Shown here one piece after another: positions 45,701-54,600 of a stretch of DNA of 64,000 nt. The position numbers and the translations under genes are program-made. The stretch comes from Olivibacter sp. XZL3 (GTDB lineage Bacteria > Bacteroidota > Bacteroidia > Sphingobacteriales > Sphingobacteriaceae). Position 1 is the first letter of the stretch. Each line of letters opens with the position of its first letter. The stretch is from assembly GCF_004368405.1 (NCBI RefSeq), contig NZ_SBJH01000062.1, positions 1 through 64,000 of the forward strand. The letters are read 5' to 3'. The notes under the pieces were generated by a model, which saw only the letters and a list, made by a program, of their open reading frames with translations, was not told the origin of the DNA and did no database searches.

Positions 45701-46285
45701 ATCCTCTTGCAGCGTGATATCGATTTGTGTTTGGCCCGCTATCGTAGCCTCATGGGGACGATAACCGATGTAGCTAAAAACCAATACACTTTGCGGCCCC
45801 GGCACGGTTATTTGATAATGTCCGTTATGATCTGTTACCGTCCGCTGTGCCGTCCCCTTGACCAGCACATTTGCCCCCGCTATGGGCGTGTTTGTGGGTG
45901 CGTCGCGTACTTGCCCCCTTACGGTTAGCGTTTGATTGGCACGATGAAGGGATATGGTCCCCCCTTCTTCTTCAAAGGCAATCTGTGCTGGTTTAAATAA
46001 ATCCGTTAGAATATCCGAAAGTTTGCTGTTTTGGTAATGTACGTTCTGTAAAACCAAGTTTTCCAATCGTATATCTTCGGTAAATGCAAAATCTACCGCC
46101 GCTTTCCGTTCTATTTCCTTCAATAAGGTAGATGCATTTACTTTGTTAAAAGAGAGCTGAATCCGTTTCTCCAACCCTTGTCCCGGTGTTTCTGCGAACG
46201 TAGCGGTAGATGCCGCACATAGATTAACCAGCAGAACAAGCGATTGAACACATCGCTGCTTAAAGCGCCAACGTTTTAATTTCAT
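42797..46285 (-). CDS. SusC/RagA-type TonB-linked outer membrane receptor with STN domain (locus D)
   Basis: A 1162-residue channel. It has a signal sequence (about 1-31), an STN domain (about 38-112; SFNKVNASTLLKEIERKAAVD), a carboxypeptidase-like domain (about 118-200; TVRGQVRDAPTNTPIAGANVL), a plug opening LNEVVVTALGISRDAKSIGF, plug motifs LDPNDIESITVLKGPNAAA and LYGSRAANGVVLITTKSG, and a barrel ending RSFGAALNINF. The TALGI variant and KGPNAAALYG place it with RagA-like receptors, different from the SusC of loci A, B, C and E. It is preceded by FecR and sigma, matching the STN domain. Confidence 0.95.
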   Translation of the reverse strand: MKLKRWRFKQRCVQSLVLLVNLCAASTATFAETPGQGLEKRIQLSFNKVNASTLLKEIERKAAVDFAFTEDIRLENLVLQNVHYQNSKLSDILTDLFKPAQIAFEEEGGTISLHRANQTLTVRGQVRDAPTNTPIAGANVLVKGTAQRTVTDHNGHYQITVPGPQSVLVFSYIGYRPHEATIAGQTQIDITLQEDNNPLNEVVVTALGISRDAKSIGFSQQKVEGQTIQESHETNLLNTLNGRVAGVRITNSNGGIGSSANIQIRGQNFVSGYNYNNSPLFVVDGVPISNNNEQSTRAYTGRQDFNNPNFTAGEGEVDYGNAAGELDPNDIESITVLKGPNAAALYGSRAANGVVLITTKSGKGTKGVGVSFNSQASAESPLKLPDYQYEYGQGRDGQYSYLDGMGGGLNDNVMENWGPRLGGQLIPQFDSPIDPNTGERIATPFVAYPNQLKDFFETGKTFTNNLAIAGSNEQLNFRFSYTNTSQRGIVPNTDLTRNAIGLNAGYAITPKLKVDVNMNYVNSGSDNRASYGAKNDDAIMKIFLFMPRNVDVNSLRDYWSDGPLRTRQLSPIWGLNSSRLNNPYFVAYENLNGNNRDRVYGNVKFSYNFLPNLSLMLRSGRDFYNDKRTMRHAVSSAQYVNGYYQEDDVYFLETNHDALLSYNTKINDDFSVNASLGGNLMNQESKRLGAIVDRLSIPNVYNLTNNASPIVAGNIRQQKKINSVYGTAQIGYKDALFLDLTGRNDWSSALPKKNRSYFYPSASLSMVATELFGWRSDALSYLKLRSSISSVRRDLEPYQTLPNFQVTQGWNGETVAVHNNNYPNPDIKPEKVSSYEFGFDSRFFNNRVGIDFTYYRSTTTDLIIPVTLNPSAGYDTKLMNVGKMKNEGIELMVDVTPIKANQFSWNVNVNFGLNRNRVLYLAEDLGISRIRQLERWASLEMRTENTKGDGSFGSLYGDYLIYQNGSLTHRNGLPQEENGDWGYLGNINPDYTGGITNQFSYRNIDFSFLFGFQKGGVVHSRTYIEGINSGSLVESLANRDENGGGTMVGEGIDLDTGEPNTTEVTVRDYWRAYYNNDRIATFDASYLKLREVKITYRLPEKLLKRTPVRQASFSLVGRNLLLWSDVPHIDPEVSGYDGQFQGLEAFSLPSLRSFGAALNINF

Positions 46286-46356
46286 TTGCGTTAATGGTTG
46301 AGATTATTAAAAAATTGTTTGTTTTCTTTTTCAGGTTAGATAATAGACCTACACAT

Positions 46357-47343
46357 TTAGAAGATGCTCAAGTCACCATTGGCCTCCTTTCTATACTGTT
46401 TGTTCAACATATGACAGATGATTCTTATTGTTTGCGAAGCATTGCGATTGTATTTTAGCTTCAAGGTGTAGTGATTGTTACGTACTATTGAATCGTTGCT
46501 TTGTAACGATACGCCATAGACATCACGAAAAGCAAGCGCAAGCTCTGAAAAAGAGACTTGCTCTAAAGCCACGGTTCCCTCGCGCCAAGCAGCATTCGAA
46601 TTACCTACTAGCTTTGTAAACTGCTTACTTGGCAGATCGTAACTGTAACCCTCGTCTTTACGCAGCAAAAACGTTTGCCCTTTCGCTTTGTCGCTGATTT
46701 GGACTTTTCCCGTGCTAACAGCGACCTCCACCTTCTGTCGGTGATTATAGGCTTTTACGTTAAACGACGTGCCCAGAACCTGTACCAACAGATCGTCTGT
46801 TCGTACGAAAAAGGGACTCTGTGTTTGCGGCTTAACATCGAAGAAGGCTTCTCCCTGCAAAAAAACCGTTCGCTGTTCACGGCCATATTCCTTCCTTACA
46901 TCCAACGCGGAGTTAGCGTTTAAGGTCACGGTCGAGCCGTCCGGCAACTTACAGCTCCGTTGCTCTCCTGGCCCGGTAGTGAAGCGTGTGGAGACGCTCC
47001 ATACAACGTTAGCGGCATGAACCGTTCCCTTCTCCGCCGGCCTGTCTAGTAACCACCAAGCGCCACCGAGCAGTAAAACAATAGCGGCGGCCACCTCCAA
47101 CCAAGGGCGGAAGCGTCGCGACCAATCCTTTTTCAGGGTGGGCCTTTCCGAACAAGAACCTGTTAAATGCTCGCTCAATCGAGCCTTAACGCGCCTTTTT
47201 CCCTCCTCGGTAGGTAGGGCTTCTTCCTCAGGTACCGTATTTTCGAACGAGTCGTACCAAACCTCCACCAGCCGCTTTTCGACATCAGAACCTTCACCTG
47301 CGTGATACCTTTTTAGTAAACTTTTATAGACGCTAAATTTCAC
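46357..47343 (-). CDS. FecR-family anti-sigma factor (locus D)
   Basis: A 328-residue regulator. The N-terminal cytoplasmic part (YKSLLKRYHAGEGSDVEKRLVEVWYDSF) is followed by a membrane helix at about residues 80-97 (WLEVAAAIVLLLGGAWWLL), the FecR domain (about 118-220; CKLPDGSTVTLNANSALDVRK, GEAFFDVKPQTQSPFFVRT, VLGTSFNVKAY) and a C-terminal domain (about 255-328). This last part reads FSELALAFRDVYGVSLQ and ends NGDLSIF, more diverged from the DUF4974 pattern than in the other loci. It lies between the sigma gene and the STN-bearing SusC. Confidence 0.91.
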   Translation of the reverse strand: MKFSVYKSLLKRYHAGEGSDVEKRLVEVWYDSFENTVPEEEALPTEEGKRRVKARLSEHLTGSCSERPTLKKDWSRRFRPWLEVAAAIVLLLGGAWWLLDRPAEKGTVHAANVVWSVSTRFTTGPGEQRSCKLPDGSTVTLNANSALDVRKEYGREQRTVFLQGEAFFDVKPQTQSPFFVRTDDLLVQVLGTSFNVKAYNHRQKVEVAVSTGKVQISDKAKGQTFLLRKDEGYSYDLPSKQFTKLVGNSNAAWREGTVALEQVSFSELALAFRDVYGVSLQSNDSIVRNNHYTLKLKYNRNASQTIRIICHMLNKQYRKEANGDLSIF

Positions 47344-47414
47344 ACCTTTTGCTTTTGTACCCTTATAGTGTGCAAAACGGCCAGTCTATACTTCAAGAAA
47401 AGATGGTTAAATTG

Positions 47415-48014
47415 TTAACTTTTTGTAAACAGGACAGCGAGTAAAGCATAGAGAGGCAGATCGGGATAGGTCTCGGTAAGCTTGCCTTTTAAACGCCGTA
47501 AAGCTTCTGTATGATTGTTACGCACGGTTTGATCGGCCAATTGTAAGGCCTCCGCTATTTCAGCAACACTGTAATCTTGCATGCGCAACAAAAAAATCTT
47601 GCGCATGTTTTCGGGGAAGGCGCTGACTACTTCTGCAATCGTTTGTTGCAGGGCTGTCACTTCCATTACACCCAAAATAGTATCTTCCACTTTCTCCATC
47701 TGGTGAAATAGATGTATTTGTAGTTCCTCTTCCCTCGCCTGTTGACTTGCCCAGTAAATGATTTTATATTTGAGCATAGCGCCCAGGTAATTGGCAAGGT
47801 CATGCTGAACGTGCAGTCCACGCCGCTGCGTCCATAGGTCGGCAAACACATCTTGAACCATATCTTCCGCTAACTCGCGGTTTCGAAGGCGGTAATAAGC
47901 GCGTTTATAAAGCTCCTCCCAATGGAATTCAAAGAGCTGTTCAAAAGCCGCGGCATTGTCATTCCGCATGCTTTCTATTAAGGTCTTCTCACCTATTTTG
48001 GAGATAGCTTGCAT
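47415..48014 (-). CDS. FecI-type ECF sigma factor (locus D)
   Basis: A 199-residue ECF sigma factor. Region 2 is at about residues 20-95 (LAEDMVQDVFADLWTQRRGL) and region 4 at about 125-182 (FPENMRKIFLLRMQDYSVAEIAEALQLADQTVRNNH). It heads the minus-strand operon sigma, FecR, SusC, SusD, GDPD-like/phosphatase. A good promoter (TTG, 17-nt spacer, TATCTTTG) lies just upstream, so the regulator genes are probably made constitutively at a low level. Confidence 0.92.
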   Translation of the reverse strand: MQAISKIGEKTLIESMRNDNAAAFEQLFEFHWEELYKRAYYRLRNRELAEDMVQDVFADLWTQRRGLHVQHDLANYLGAMLKYKIIYWASQQAREEELQIHLFHQMEKVEDTILGVMEVTALQQTIAEVVSAFPENMRKIFLLRMQDYSVAEIAEALQLADQTVRNNHTEALRRLKGKLTETYPDLPLYALLAVLFTKS

Positions 48015-48032
48015 TTTGTATTAGTCTTACAG

Positions 48033-48060
48033 CAAAGATAGATAGGCTATATTATGGCAA
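48033..48060 (-). promoter_or_regulatory. Promoter of the locus D sigma gene
   Basis: The minus strand carries TATCTTTG (48040-48033), an exact TAnnTTTG -7 box, with TTG (48060-48058) 17 nt upstream as a -33 box. The -7 box ends 19 nt before the ATG at 48014. Confidence 0.6.
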
Positions 48061-48087
48061 CGTTAAATCTTTTTTATAAGCCCATAA

Positions 48088-48112
48088 ATAAAAAATCGCC
48101 TGTCAGGTCGAT
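48088..48112 (-). terminator. Terminator of locus E
   Basis: ATCG-CCTG (48095-48102) pairs with CAGG-T-CGAT (48104-48112), with one bulged T. On the minus strand the stem is followed by TTTTTT. It lies 54 nt past the GH16 stop and separates locus E from the sigma gene of locus D. Confidence 0.6.
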
Positions 48113-48165
48113 TACCCAACAGACGTAAAAGTACCTGAGAACGAGTGAATGTGAATCAAGGCAGA

Positions 48166-49032
48166 CTATTGCCTTTTCTGATAGACCCTTACATAATCCA
48201 CTTCAAAACGATTGGGAAATTCGGTATCACCTAATTCACCCCCATTAATTCCGCCCATCGCGAGGTTTAAAAGGATATAGTGCGGCTGTTTAAAAGGATT
48301 AAAACCCGTGCCGTCTCGGTTAACCAATTCTTCCAGCGCAACCTTATTTAACAACATGTCGTCTACATATAAAGCAATGGCTTCCTCATCCCAATCCATT
48401 CGCCAGGTATGAAAATCGGCCGCCCACTGCTCACCGCCCAGCTCTTTTACCGGCTTGGTTTTGCTGTACCATTTGGCCTGGTAGGGTTTCTCTGTCCCAC
48501 AAGCTATATTGGCGAGAATATTGCCTTTGTAATATTCCATAATATCTATTTCACCGTTTGAAGGCCATTGTTTAGCAATCCCCAAAGTCCAGAATGCCGG
48601 CCAAAGTCCGGCGCTGATATTGATGCGTCCCCGCATTTCAAATCTACCATATTGCCAGCTATGCAAGTCGCGGGTATTGATGGAAGAAGACGTATGGGTA
48701 ATGGTCGGTCTATTTTCATTCCACTTTTCGCTTCCCTCCACGTAATTTGGATTAGGCTTGTCCTCTTTGCGAGCTTCGATAATAAGCAAGCCGCCTTCAC
48801 ACCAGGCATTCTCTTTCTGATACCATTGCTCTTCCTTATTGCGAACAAAGCCTTCTTCAAATTTCCAATTGGCTGCTTTAGGTGATCCAATATCATTAAA
48901 CTCATCTGCCCACACTAAATGATAACCTTCATTTTCATATTTCGTTGCTGCAAAACGGTCTTTGTCTTGGGAAAAAGCGGTTAAAAAGTGAGATGTAAAA
49001 AGCAAAATCAACGGTACAATAAAGGTATTCAT
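48166..49032 (-). CDS. Exported glycoside hydrolase family 16 enzyme (endo-beta-glucanase-like)
   Basis: 288 residues with a signal peptide (1-21). The GH16 active-site motif GEIDIMEYY is complete: Glu161 nucleophile, Asp163 and Glu166 acid/base. Family landmarks include LVWADEFND (39-47), YGRFEMRGRINISAGLWPAFWTLG (128-151), HTWRMDWDEEAI and the final RFEVDYVRVYQ. GH16 enzymes cut beta-1,3/1,4-glucans (laminarin, lichenin) or red-algal galactans. The motif without extra carbohydrate-binding domains is most like laminarinase or lichenase types. It is the third gene of locus E after SusC and SusD, so it probably makes the oligosaccharides that the pair imports. Confidence 0.92.
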   Translation of the reverse strand: MNTFIVPLILLFTSHFLTAFSQDKDRFAATKYENEGYHLVWADEFNDIGSPKAANWKFEEGFVRNKEEQWYQKENAWCEGGLLIIEARKEDKPNPNYVEGSEKWNENRPTITHTSSSINTRDLHSWQYGRFEMRGRINISAGLWPAFWTLGIAKQWPSNGEIDIMEYYKGNILANIACGTEKPYQAKWYSKTKPVKELGGEQWAADFHTWRMDWDEEAIALYVDDMLLNKVALEELVNRDGTGFNPFKQPHYILLNLAMGGINGGELGDTEFPNRFEVDYVRVYQKRQ

Positions 49033-49109
49033 CAGTATTAAGTTTATGAGTTAGTTTTTAAAGGTAATATAATGAAATAAAAAAATGATCAGCCATCAAA
49101 AACGTATTT

Positions 49110-51104
49110 TTAATAACCAATTGCGGGACTCCCTCCTGTGGTAGGCCATCCAGGATTTTGATATATAATGGACGATGCAGGACTTCCATCCGCAGTGGTA
49201 ATAAGAAGATGCTGTACGGCTATTGGGCTCAGATAGTGCGCCATTGCCCATCTCAACCCTTCATAAGACAAGGTATTACTTCTGATTTCCAAGGGCAAAA
49301 GATACTCACTCCTTTGCGGATCAGATACAATCGCATTGTTGTTAGCGGCGCCATAGACAAGCTGGTTAGCATTATACCACGACTGCATCGGCCCCCATAA
49401 TTTAAAGCCTTCCGCATGGTAAGGATTGTTGATTAGCTGATCCATCGCGCGCCAGCGTTTCAGATCCATAAAGCGTAATCCTTCGGCCATGAGCTCATTC
49501 TTGCGTTCCCTCCGAATATTGTATAAGGTAGCGTCAACTAGTTGACCCGCAGAATACGCTCCCCAGTCTCTCGTCTCCATGGCAACGCTGGTCGCTGCAA
49601 TTGTTTTATCGATATCCGCATCGACGCCCGCCCTTTCGCGGATTTGCTGCCAATAAGTCCGGGCATTCCCATCTAAACTTCCTGTACGCTCATAACACGC
49701 TTCTATGTAATTCAAGTAAGCTTCCACTGCCCTGAATGTAATGCTTCCTGTATACCCTTGTCCGTTATTGCAGTAAATCGCATCGTAATTTAGACCTTTC
49801 CTGATAGTATAACCAGTGGTATATTTTTGTTCCCAGCCAGACTCCCATATGCGCGGGATAGGTTCAATTTCGGTAGCATGCGTACCCATAGACAAATTGG
49901 CCAAAACATTTCGTTGACCGGGCTCTTTCAGAAAAAGGTGTAGTCTTCCATCCCTATTGGCGCGAACATCGGCAAGGTAGTCGTCCCCGGCATAACCACT
50001 CCCTGCGGCATAAATAGGTAAGCCATTGGCCATCAAGAAGCTCTCCACCATTCCGCGGGTTAAACCCACGGCGTAGTTGCCAGCCTGCGCCATTACCGGA
50101 ACATTATGCGTTACCAGGGAACGATTATACTCGCGCCAAAGCAACACCTCGCTGTAACCCGACATATCCTGTGCACTGAACATACTGAAATACGGATTCT
50201 CATTATTCAATGACTCGATAATTCTCGTATTCTCCACGAGTTGAACACTGCTCGCAACTTCCCGCGCAGCATCCATTGCCTGCCCTAGAAGGTAGTCGAT
50301 CTCTTCATCGATGCTTCCCGCCGGAAACTGGTAATTAGCATTATCCGCTTGTGAAGCACCGGGCCATTCCGGCCCTCCGGGAACAAATGCTGTACCCTTA
50401 AAATATTTGAGCCATGTCCCTTCAAACAATGCTACGCGCGACTTCATTAATTGAGCCACCGGTTTAGAAATTCTGTTTTTCCTCCCGTCGGGCGCGGTAA
50501 CCTTTAATAACGTGATCGCGGAATCCAGATCCGACAATATGAAGCGTGCGACTTCTGTGCGTGGCATTCGTTTACTGGCCTCGACAAGGACTTCACTATT
50601 ATCCGGAAATGTAGTCTTTACGATTGGAAAATCACCCAGTTCCTGCAATTTGTTAAAATATTCAAATGCCCTTAAAAAGTATATTTCGCCGATAAAATGA
50701 TTGATGTTCTCGGCAGTTCCGGTTATGGTTCCGGCTTGCCACCTTGGAATTACCGTTTCCAGAAAGTAGTTCATCTGATAAATATTTGAAAAATCCCAAG
50801 CACCACCGGTAGCATCCACTCGCCATTGCCCCGGAATATATTTATTGTCCAGACTTGGGGTAATCATATTATCGGTGTTTCCATCCGTACCGAAAGTCCC
50901 GAAAGAATAATTGCCATGCGATGGCAGAATGCCATAACGGTCAATTGCATAGGCGCCCAATTGTGATTCTTCCCATAGATAGTTCTCCGGTGTAATATCA
51001 GACAGTGGTTCCTGATCCAGAAATTTTTTACAGGAAAAAAGACTGCCGATTGTAAGCAACAGACATAGGCTGAGCGCTAAATTCTTTTTATTTACGTTAA
51101 TCAT
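49110..51104 (-). CDS. SusD/RagB family glycan-binding lipoprotein (locus E)
   Basis: 664 residues, longer than the other four SusD proteins here. The lipoprotein signal ends LLLTIGSLFSC (Cys25). SusD motifs include GEIYFLRAFEYFNKLQELGDFP, QLMKSRVALFEGTWLKYF, VEAYLNYIEACYERTG and NIRRERKNELMAEGLRFMDLKRW, with an NPGW near the end. It follows its SusC by 12 nt and precedes the GH16 gene, so beta-glucan or a related oligosaccharide is the probable ligand (inference). Confidence 0.93.
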   Translation of the reverse strand: MINVNKKNLALSLCLLLTIGSLFSCKKFLDQEPLSDITPENYLWEESQLGAYAIDRYGILPSHGNYSFGTFGTDGNTDNMITPSLDNKYIPGQWRVDATGGAWDFSNIYQMNYFLETVIPRWQAGTITGTAENINHFIGEIYFLRAFEYFNKLQELGDFPIVKTTFPDNSEVLVEASKRMPRTEVARFILSDLDSAITLLKVTAPDGRKNRISKPVAQLMKSRVALFEGTWLKYFKGTAFVPGGPEWPGASQADNANYQFPAGSIDEEIDYLLGQAMDAAREVASSVQLVENTRIIESLNNENPYFSMFSAQDMSGYSEVLLWREYNRSLVTHNVPVMAQAGNYAVGLTRGMVESFLMANGLPIYAAGSGYAGDDYLADVRANRDGRLHLFLKEPGQRNVLANLSMGTHATEIEPIPRIWESGWEQKYTTGYTIRKGLNYDAIYCNNGQGYTGSITFRAVEAYLNYIEACYERTGSLDGNARTYWQQIRERAGVDADIDKTIAATSVAMETRDWGAYSAGQLVDATLYNIRRERKNELMAEGLRFMDLKRWRAMDQLINNPYHAEGFKLWGPMQSWYNANQLVYGAANNNAIVSDPQRSEYLLPLEIRSNTLSYEGLRWAMAHYLSPIAVQHLLITTADGSPASSIIYQNPGWPTTGGSPAIGY

Positions 51105-51116
51105 CTTCTTTATTGA

Positions 51117-54100
51117 TTAAAAAGTAACACTTAAACCAAAAGAGATTACCCTTTGTAAGGGGTAAAGACTCCCGTTATCCCCTCCATCGATCGTTTCCGG
51201 ATCAAACATACCGGCGACCTTCGATTTGGTAAACAGATTTTCTCCGGAGGCATATACGCGAAGCGACTGACAAGCAAAGCGACTTACCCAGCTTTGTGGA
51301 AAGGTATAGCCAAGCTGGAGATTCTTCAAACGAATATAGGAAGCGTCTTGTAAGTACGCCGTTTGGGTCTCACGGTTTCGCGATGAACCAAAGGTCGGCC
51401 GCGGATAATAAGCATCGAGGTTCGCTCCGAGCGGATGGCTTTCATCGTCCCGGAAATAGTCGACATGGTCTACAAAGCCGGTTGACCACCAGATATCGTT
51501 CGTTGCACCCCAGAAAAAATAGCTATCCTGAAAATAATCTCTTTTCAAAACTCCTTGGAAAAAGGCGCGAAGATCGAAGCCTTTATAATCCAGATTTAAA
51601 TCGAATCCCACACTATAACGTGGCGTACTATTTCCAATCAATTTACGATCCCCCGGATCACCTTCCGTCCAGCTACCCCAATTGATTACCCCATCCCCGT
51701 TCAGATCTCTATACATGATATCTCCTGCACCCCATTGGGCCCCCAGCGCATCTTGTCCTCCGTTAGGCAAGCTTGCCAAATGTGCATCCATTTCTGCTTG
51801 TGTTTTGGCTATGCCAATGGTCTCATAACCCCAAATTTCATTAAGTTTCTGCCCCTGTCGATTGTAGTCGAACGACCCTGTAGCATTCGCATACTTTAAA
51901 ATCGTACTTTGGTTGTCGGAAAGTAAGAAACGAGCGCTATAACCCAAGCCATTCTTTAAACGATCTGCCCAGGTAATCTCGAATTCAAATCCAACCGTCT
52001 TCATATCTGTATTATTGGTTGGGGGCACGCCTGTCCCCAAAACAGCTGGCAGTTCGACCCCGGGCTGCACAACACCTATTGTTTTTCTTGTATACCAATC
52101 AAAAGATCCCGTCAATCGATTATTGAAGGCACCCCAGTCGACTCCAACATTCACACTATTCACCGATTCCCAGGTAAGTGTTGAGCTGACCAATCCCGGT
52201 GCACCTGCCGTATTAGGTTGGGCATTATTGATTAGCCAGCTCCCATTGGCCGAGCCGACGGGCATGGTAACGTAAGTGGGATACCAAACTTTTGTATCCT
52301 GATTACCGAGTTCGCCATAAGAGCCTCTAAGCTTAAAATTGTTGATCACGCCAAGATTATCTTCCCAGAAGCCTTCTCGTGCAACATTCCATCCGGCAGA
52401 AACCGACGGAAACCAACCCCATCGCGTATCGGAACGGAAGCGCGATGAGCCATCGTACCTCAGATTCGCCTCCACTAGATACTTGCCATCAAAATCGTAA
52501 TTTAAACGTCCAAAAAAGCCTGCAGTAGCCCAGTTTTGATATTGCCCCGAAACAGCCGGAGCTACGACATTTCCTTCTGTATCAATACCTGAAGTCGTAT
52601 TAATCGTCGGCAGCGAAGGAACAATGATTCCGTTCCGTTGCACACTTAAATCTCTGTATTTCGTTTGCTCAGCCTGAAATCCAAGCATCATTTTCATATG
52701 ATGCTTTTCAGCAAAGCTTCTAGCATATTCAGAGTAAATGTTGGTATTCAGGTAGTTTTCTTTAAAGCCATATTCATAAACATTCGATGTATATTTATAG
52801 AGGTAGGGAGCCCCATTAACATCATGGTTATAGGCCTGTTGCGAATCCCAGTGCCGAAAGTCGTTCCGAATTCTATAATTAAATTCACCAAATGTGCGCC
52901 AGCCTTTGATGGGTTCCAGCACAATCTGAAGTTGCTGGTACAAATAGTCTTTCACAGTTTCGTCAATACCCCCGTCTTGCATTAGCAAGGCCGGAGAAGG
53001 AGAGCTAAAAAGATATCCATTCGGATCGTACAAGGGTAATGTCGGCCAACCCTGTCGGCCCAGGTCATTATAGAACCCATCGGTTAAACTTGCTGGGCGC
53101 TGATATTCATCGCGTAAAAAGCGCCCGCTATAGTTGACCGAAACCTGATCGGAAATTTTTGAATTTATCTTCGCCGTAAGCGTATAACGATTATAGAAAT
53201 CCTGATTGAACCGCATCAAGCCGTTCTGGTCCATGAAGTTTCCCGACAGATAATAGGTCGTCTTTTCGTTACCCCCATTTAAACTGAGGTTATGTTCATG
53301 GGAAAAGCTATAGTCTCTGTACATGGCTTGGTACCAATCGATATTGTCATTCCCGTAAGCATATCCCTCACCCCAATACTGTGGATTGTTTGGGTTCGGA
53401 ATGGTAGATGCTGTAATAACACCTGCTTGGTAATCACGAATACGCTGCAGATGCTCTTCACTAAAATGTGGCGTGCTGTTACCATTGATCCCCGCATCAT
53501 TAAAATAGAGTGCAAAGGTATAGGAGTCCATCATTTTAGGTAATAATACCGGACTGCTATACCGGAAATTATTATTGTAGTTGATCTGCGTCTTACCTGC
53601 TTTCCCTTTCTTTGTGGTGATGAGGATGACGCCAAAGGCCGCTCTTGAACCATAAATTGAAGAAGCAGATGCGTCTTTAAGGATCGAGACATTTTCAATA
53701 TCTTGCGGGTTCAACAGGTTTATAGACCCTTCCATTCCATCGATGAGTACCAGCGGACTTGCGTTTGAGTTGGAGGAGCCCAAGGTACCCGCACCGCGTA
53801 TATTGATGCTGGGATTACTTTCCAGCGACCCATTGCTTTGTGAAATATTTAATCCGGCCACAAGTCCCTGAAGCGCTTGTGACACGTTCCTTACCGGTCT
53901 GTTGGCCAAGGCTTTCGAGTCGACCGTCCCTACCGCTCCCGTTAAATTCAATTTCTTCTGCGTACCAAAGCCTACTACAACAACCTCTTCCAGGTTATTT
54001 CCTTCTCCTTGGCCGAGGATTACATTCAACAAATAATTCCCTTGCTCATCGGCTTGTTCTGCGGAAAGGTCTACCTCTTTTGTGGTGTATCCAATGTAGG

Positions 54101-54362
54101 AAAACACCAAAACAGTTCCAGGTTCAGCATCCAATTTAAACACGCCCTGATCAGTAGTTTGGGCAAGCGATTGATTCGTTCCTTTTGCACGGATCGAAAC
54201 GCCGGGTAGTGGCCCTTGCGCGTCTTTTACGATACCACTAACGCGTATACTTTGTGCTGCTGCGAGCGTTACATTTAAAAGTAATAAAGCCATTAACAAC
54301 AGTTTCCTGTTTCGAAGGCAGAACGCCTTTGGCTTTCGCTTCGTTTCATAAAAACATCTCAT
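51117..54362 (-). CDS. SusC/RagA-type TonB-linked outer membrane receptor without STN domain (locus E)
   Basis: A 1081-residue channel. After the signal region (about 1-37) the carboxypeptidase-like domain starts at once (IRVSGIVKDAQGPLPGVSIRA), so the STN signalling domain of the other four SusC proteins is absent. The plug opens NLEEVVVVGFGTQKKLNLTGA, with plug motifs LLNPQDIENVSILKDASASS and IYGSRAAFGVILITTKKG. The barrel ends ISFGLSVTF. Lack of STN and of a local sigma/FecR pair fits control by the hybrid two-component protein encoded upstream on the same strand. Confidence 0.95.
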   Translation of the reverse strand: MRCFYETKRKPKAFCLRNRKLLLMALLLLNVTLAAAQSIRVSGIVKDAQGPLPGVSIRAKGTNQSLAQTTDQGVFKLDAEPGTVLVFSYIGYTTKEVDLSAEQADEQGNYLLNVILGQGEGNNLEEVVVVGFGTQKKLNLTGAVGTVDSKALANRPVRNVSQALQGLVAGLNISQSNGSLESNPSINIRGAGTLGSSNSNASPLVLIDGMEGSINLLNPQDIENVSILKDASASSIYGSRAAFGVILITTKKGKAGKTQINYNNNFRYSSPVLLPKMMDSYTFALYFNDAGINGNSTPHFSEEHLQRIRDYQAGVITASTIPNPNNPQYWGEGYAYGNDNIDWYQAMYRDYSFSHEHNLSLNGGNEKTTYYLSGNFMDQNGLMRFNQDFYNRYTLTAKINSKISDQVSVNYSGRFLRDEYQRPASLTDGFYNDLGRQGWPTLPLYDPNGYLFSSPSPALLMQDGGIDETVKDYLYQQLQIVLEPIKGWRTFGEFNYRIRNDFRHWDSQQAYNHDVNGAPYLYKYTSNVYEYGFKENYLNTNIYSEYARSFAEKHHMKMMLGFQAEQTKYRDLSVQRNGIIVPSLPTINTTSGIDTEGNVVAPAVSGQYQNWATAGFFGRLNYDFDGKYLVEANLRYDGSSRFRSDTRWGWFPSVSAGWNVAREGFWEDNLGVINNFKLRGSYGELGNQDTKVWYPTYVTMPVGSANGSWLINNAQPNTAGAPGLVSSTLTWESVNSVNVGVDWGAFNNRLTGSFDWYTRKTIGVVQPGVELPAVLGTGVPPTNNTDMKTVGFEFEITWADRLKNGLGYSARFLLSDNQSTILKYANATGSFDYNRQGQKLNEIWGYETIGIAKTQAEMDAHLASLPNGGQDALGAQWGAGDIMYRDLNGDGVINWGSWTEGDPGDRKLIGNSTPRYSVGFDLNLDYKGFDLRAFFQGVLKRDYFQDSYFFWGATNDIWWSTGFVDHVDYFRDDESHPLGANLDAYYPRPTFGSSRNRETQTAYLQDASYIRLKNLQLGYTFPQSWVSRFACQSLRVYASGENLFTKSKVAGMFDPETIDGGDNGSLYPLQRVISFGLSVTF

Positions 54363-54600
54363 AATATTCTTGGTTGGTTTCTTTTATGGCCGAACGGTGA
54401 TAGGTTTATACCTTTCAGGCTATTACACCGCAATTTTGAAGGTTTTTTTAAAAACAGCAGGGGGGATAATTAGGTAATTTTAGGGGGGATAATCGTATTT
54501 CTATATTTTCCCTTTTTCGTTCACTTTGTTCATTTTGCTCTCTGGTTCTTACGACGAATGCCAGATACATACCTTTACCCTAATCTAAACGCGATATACG

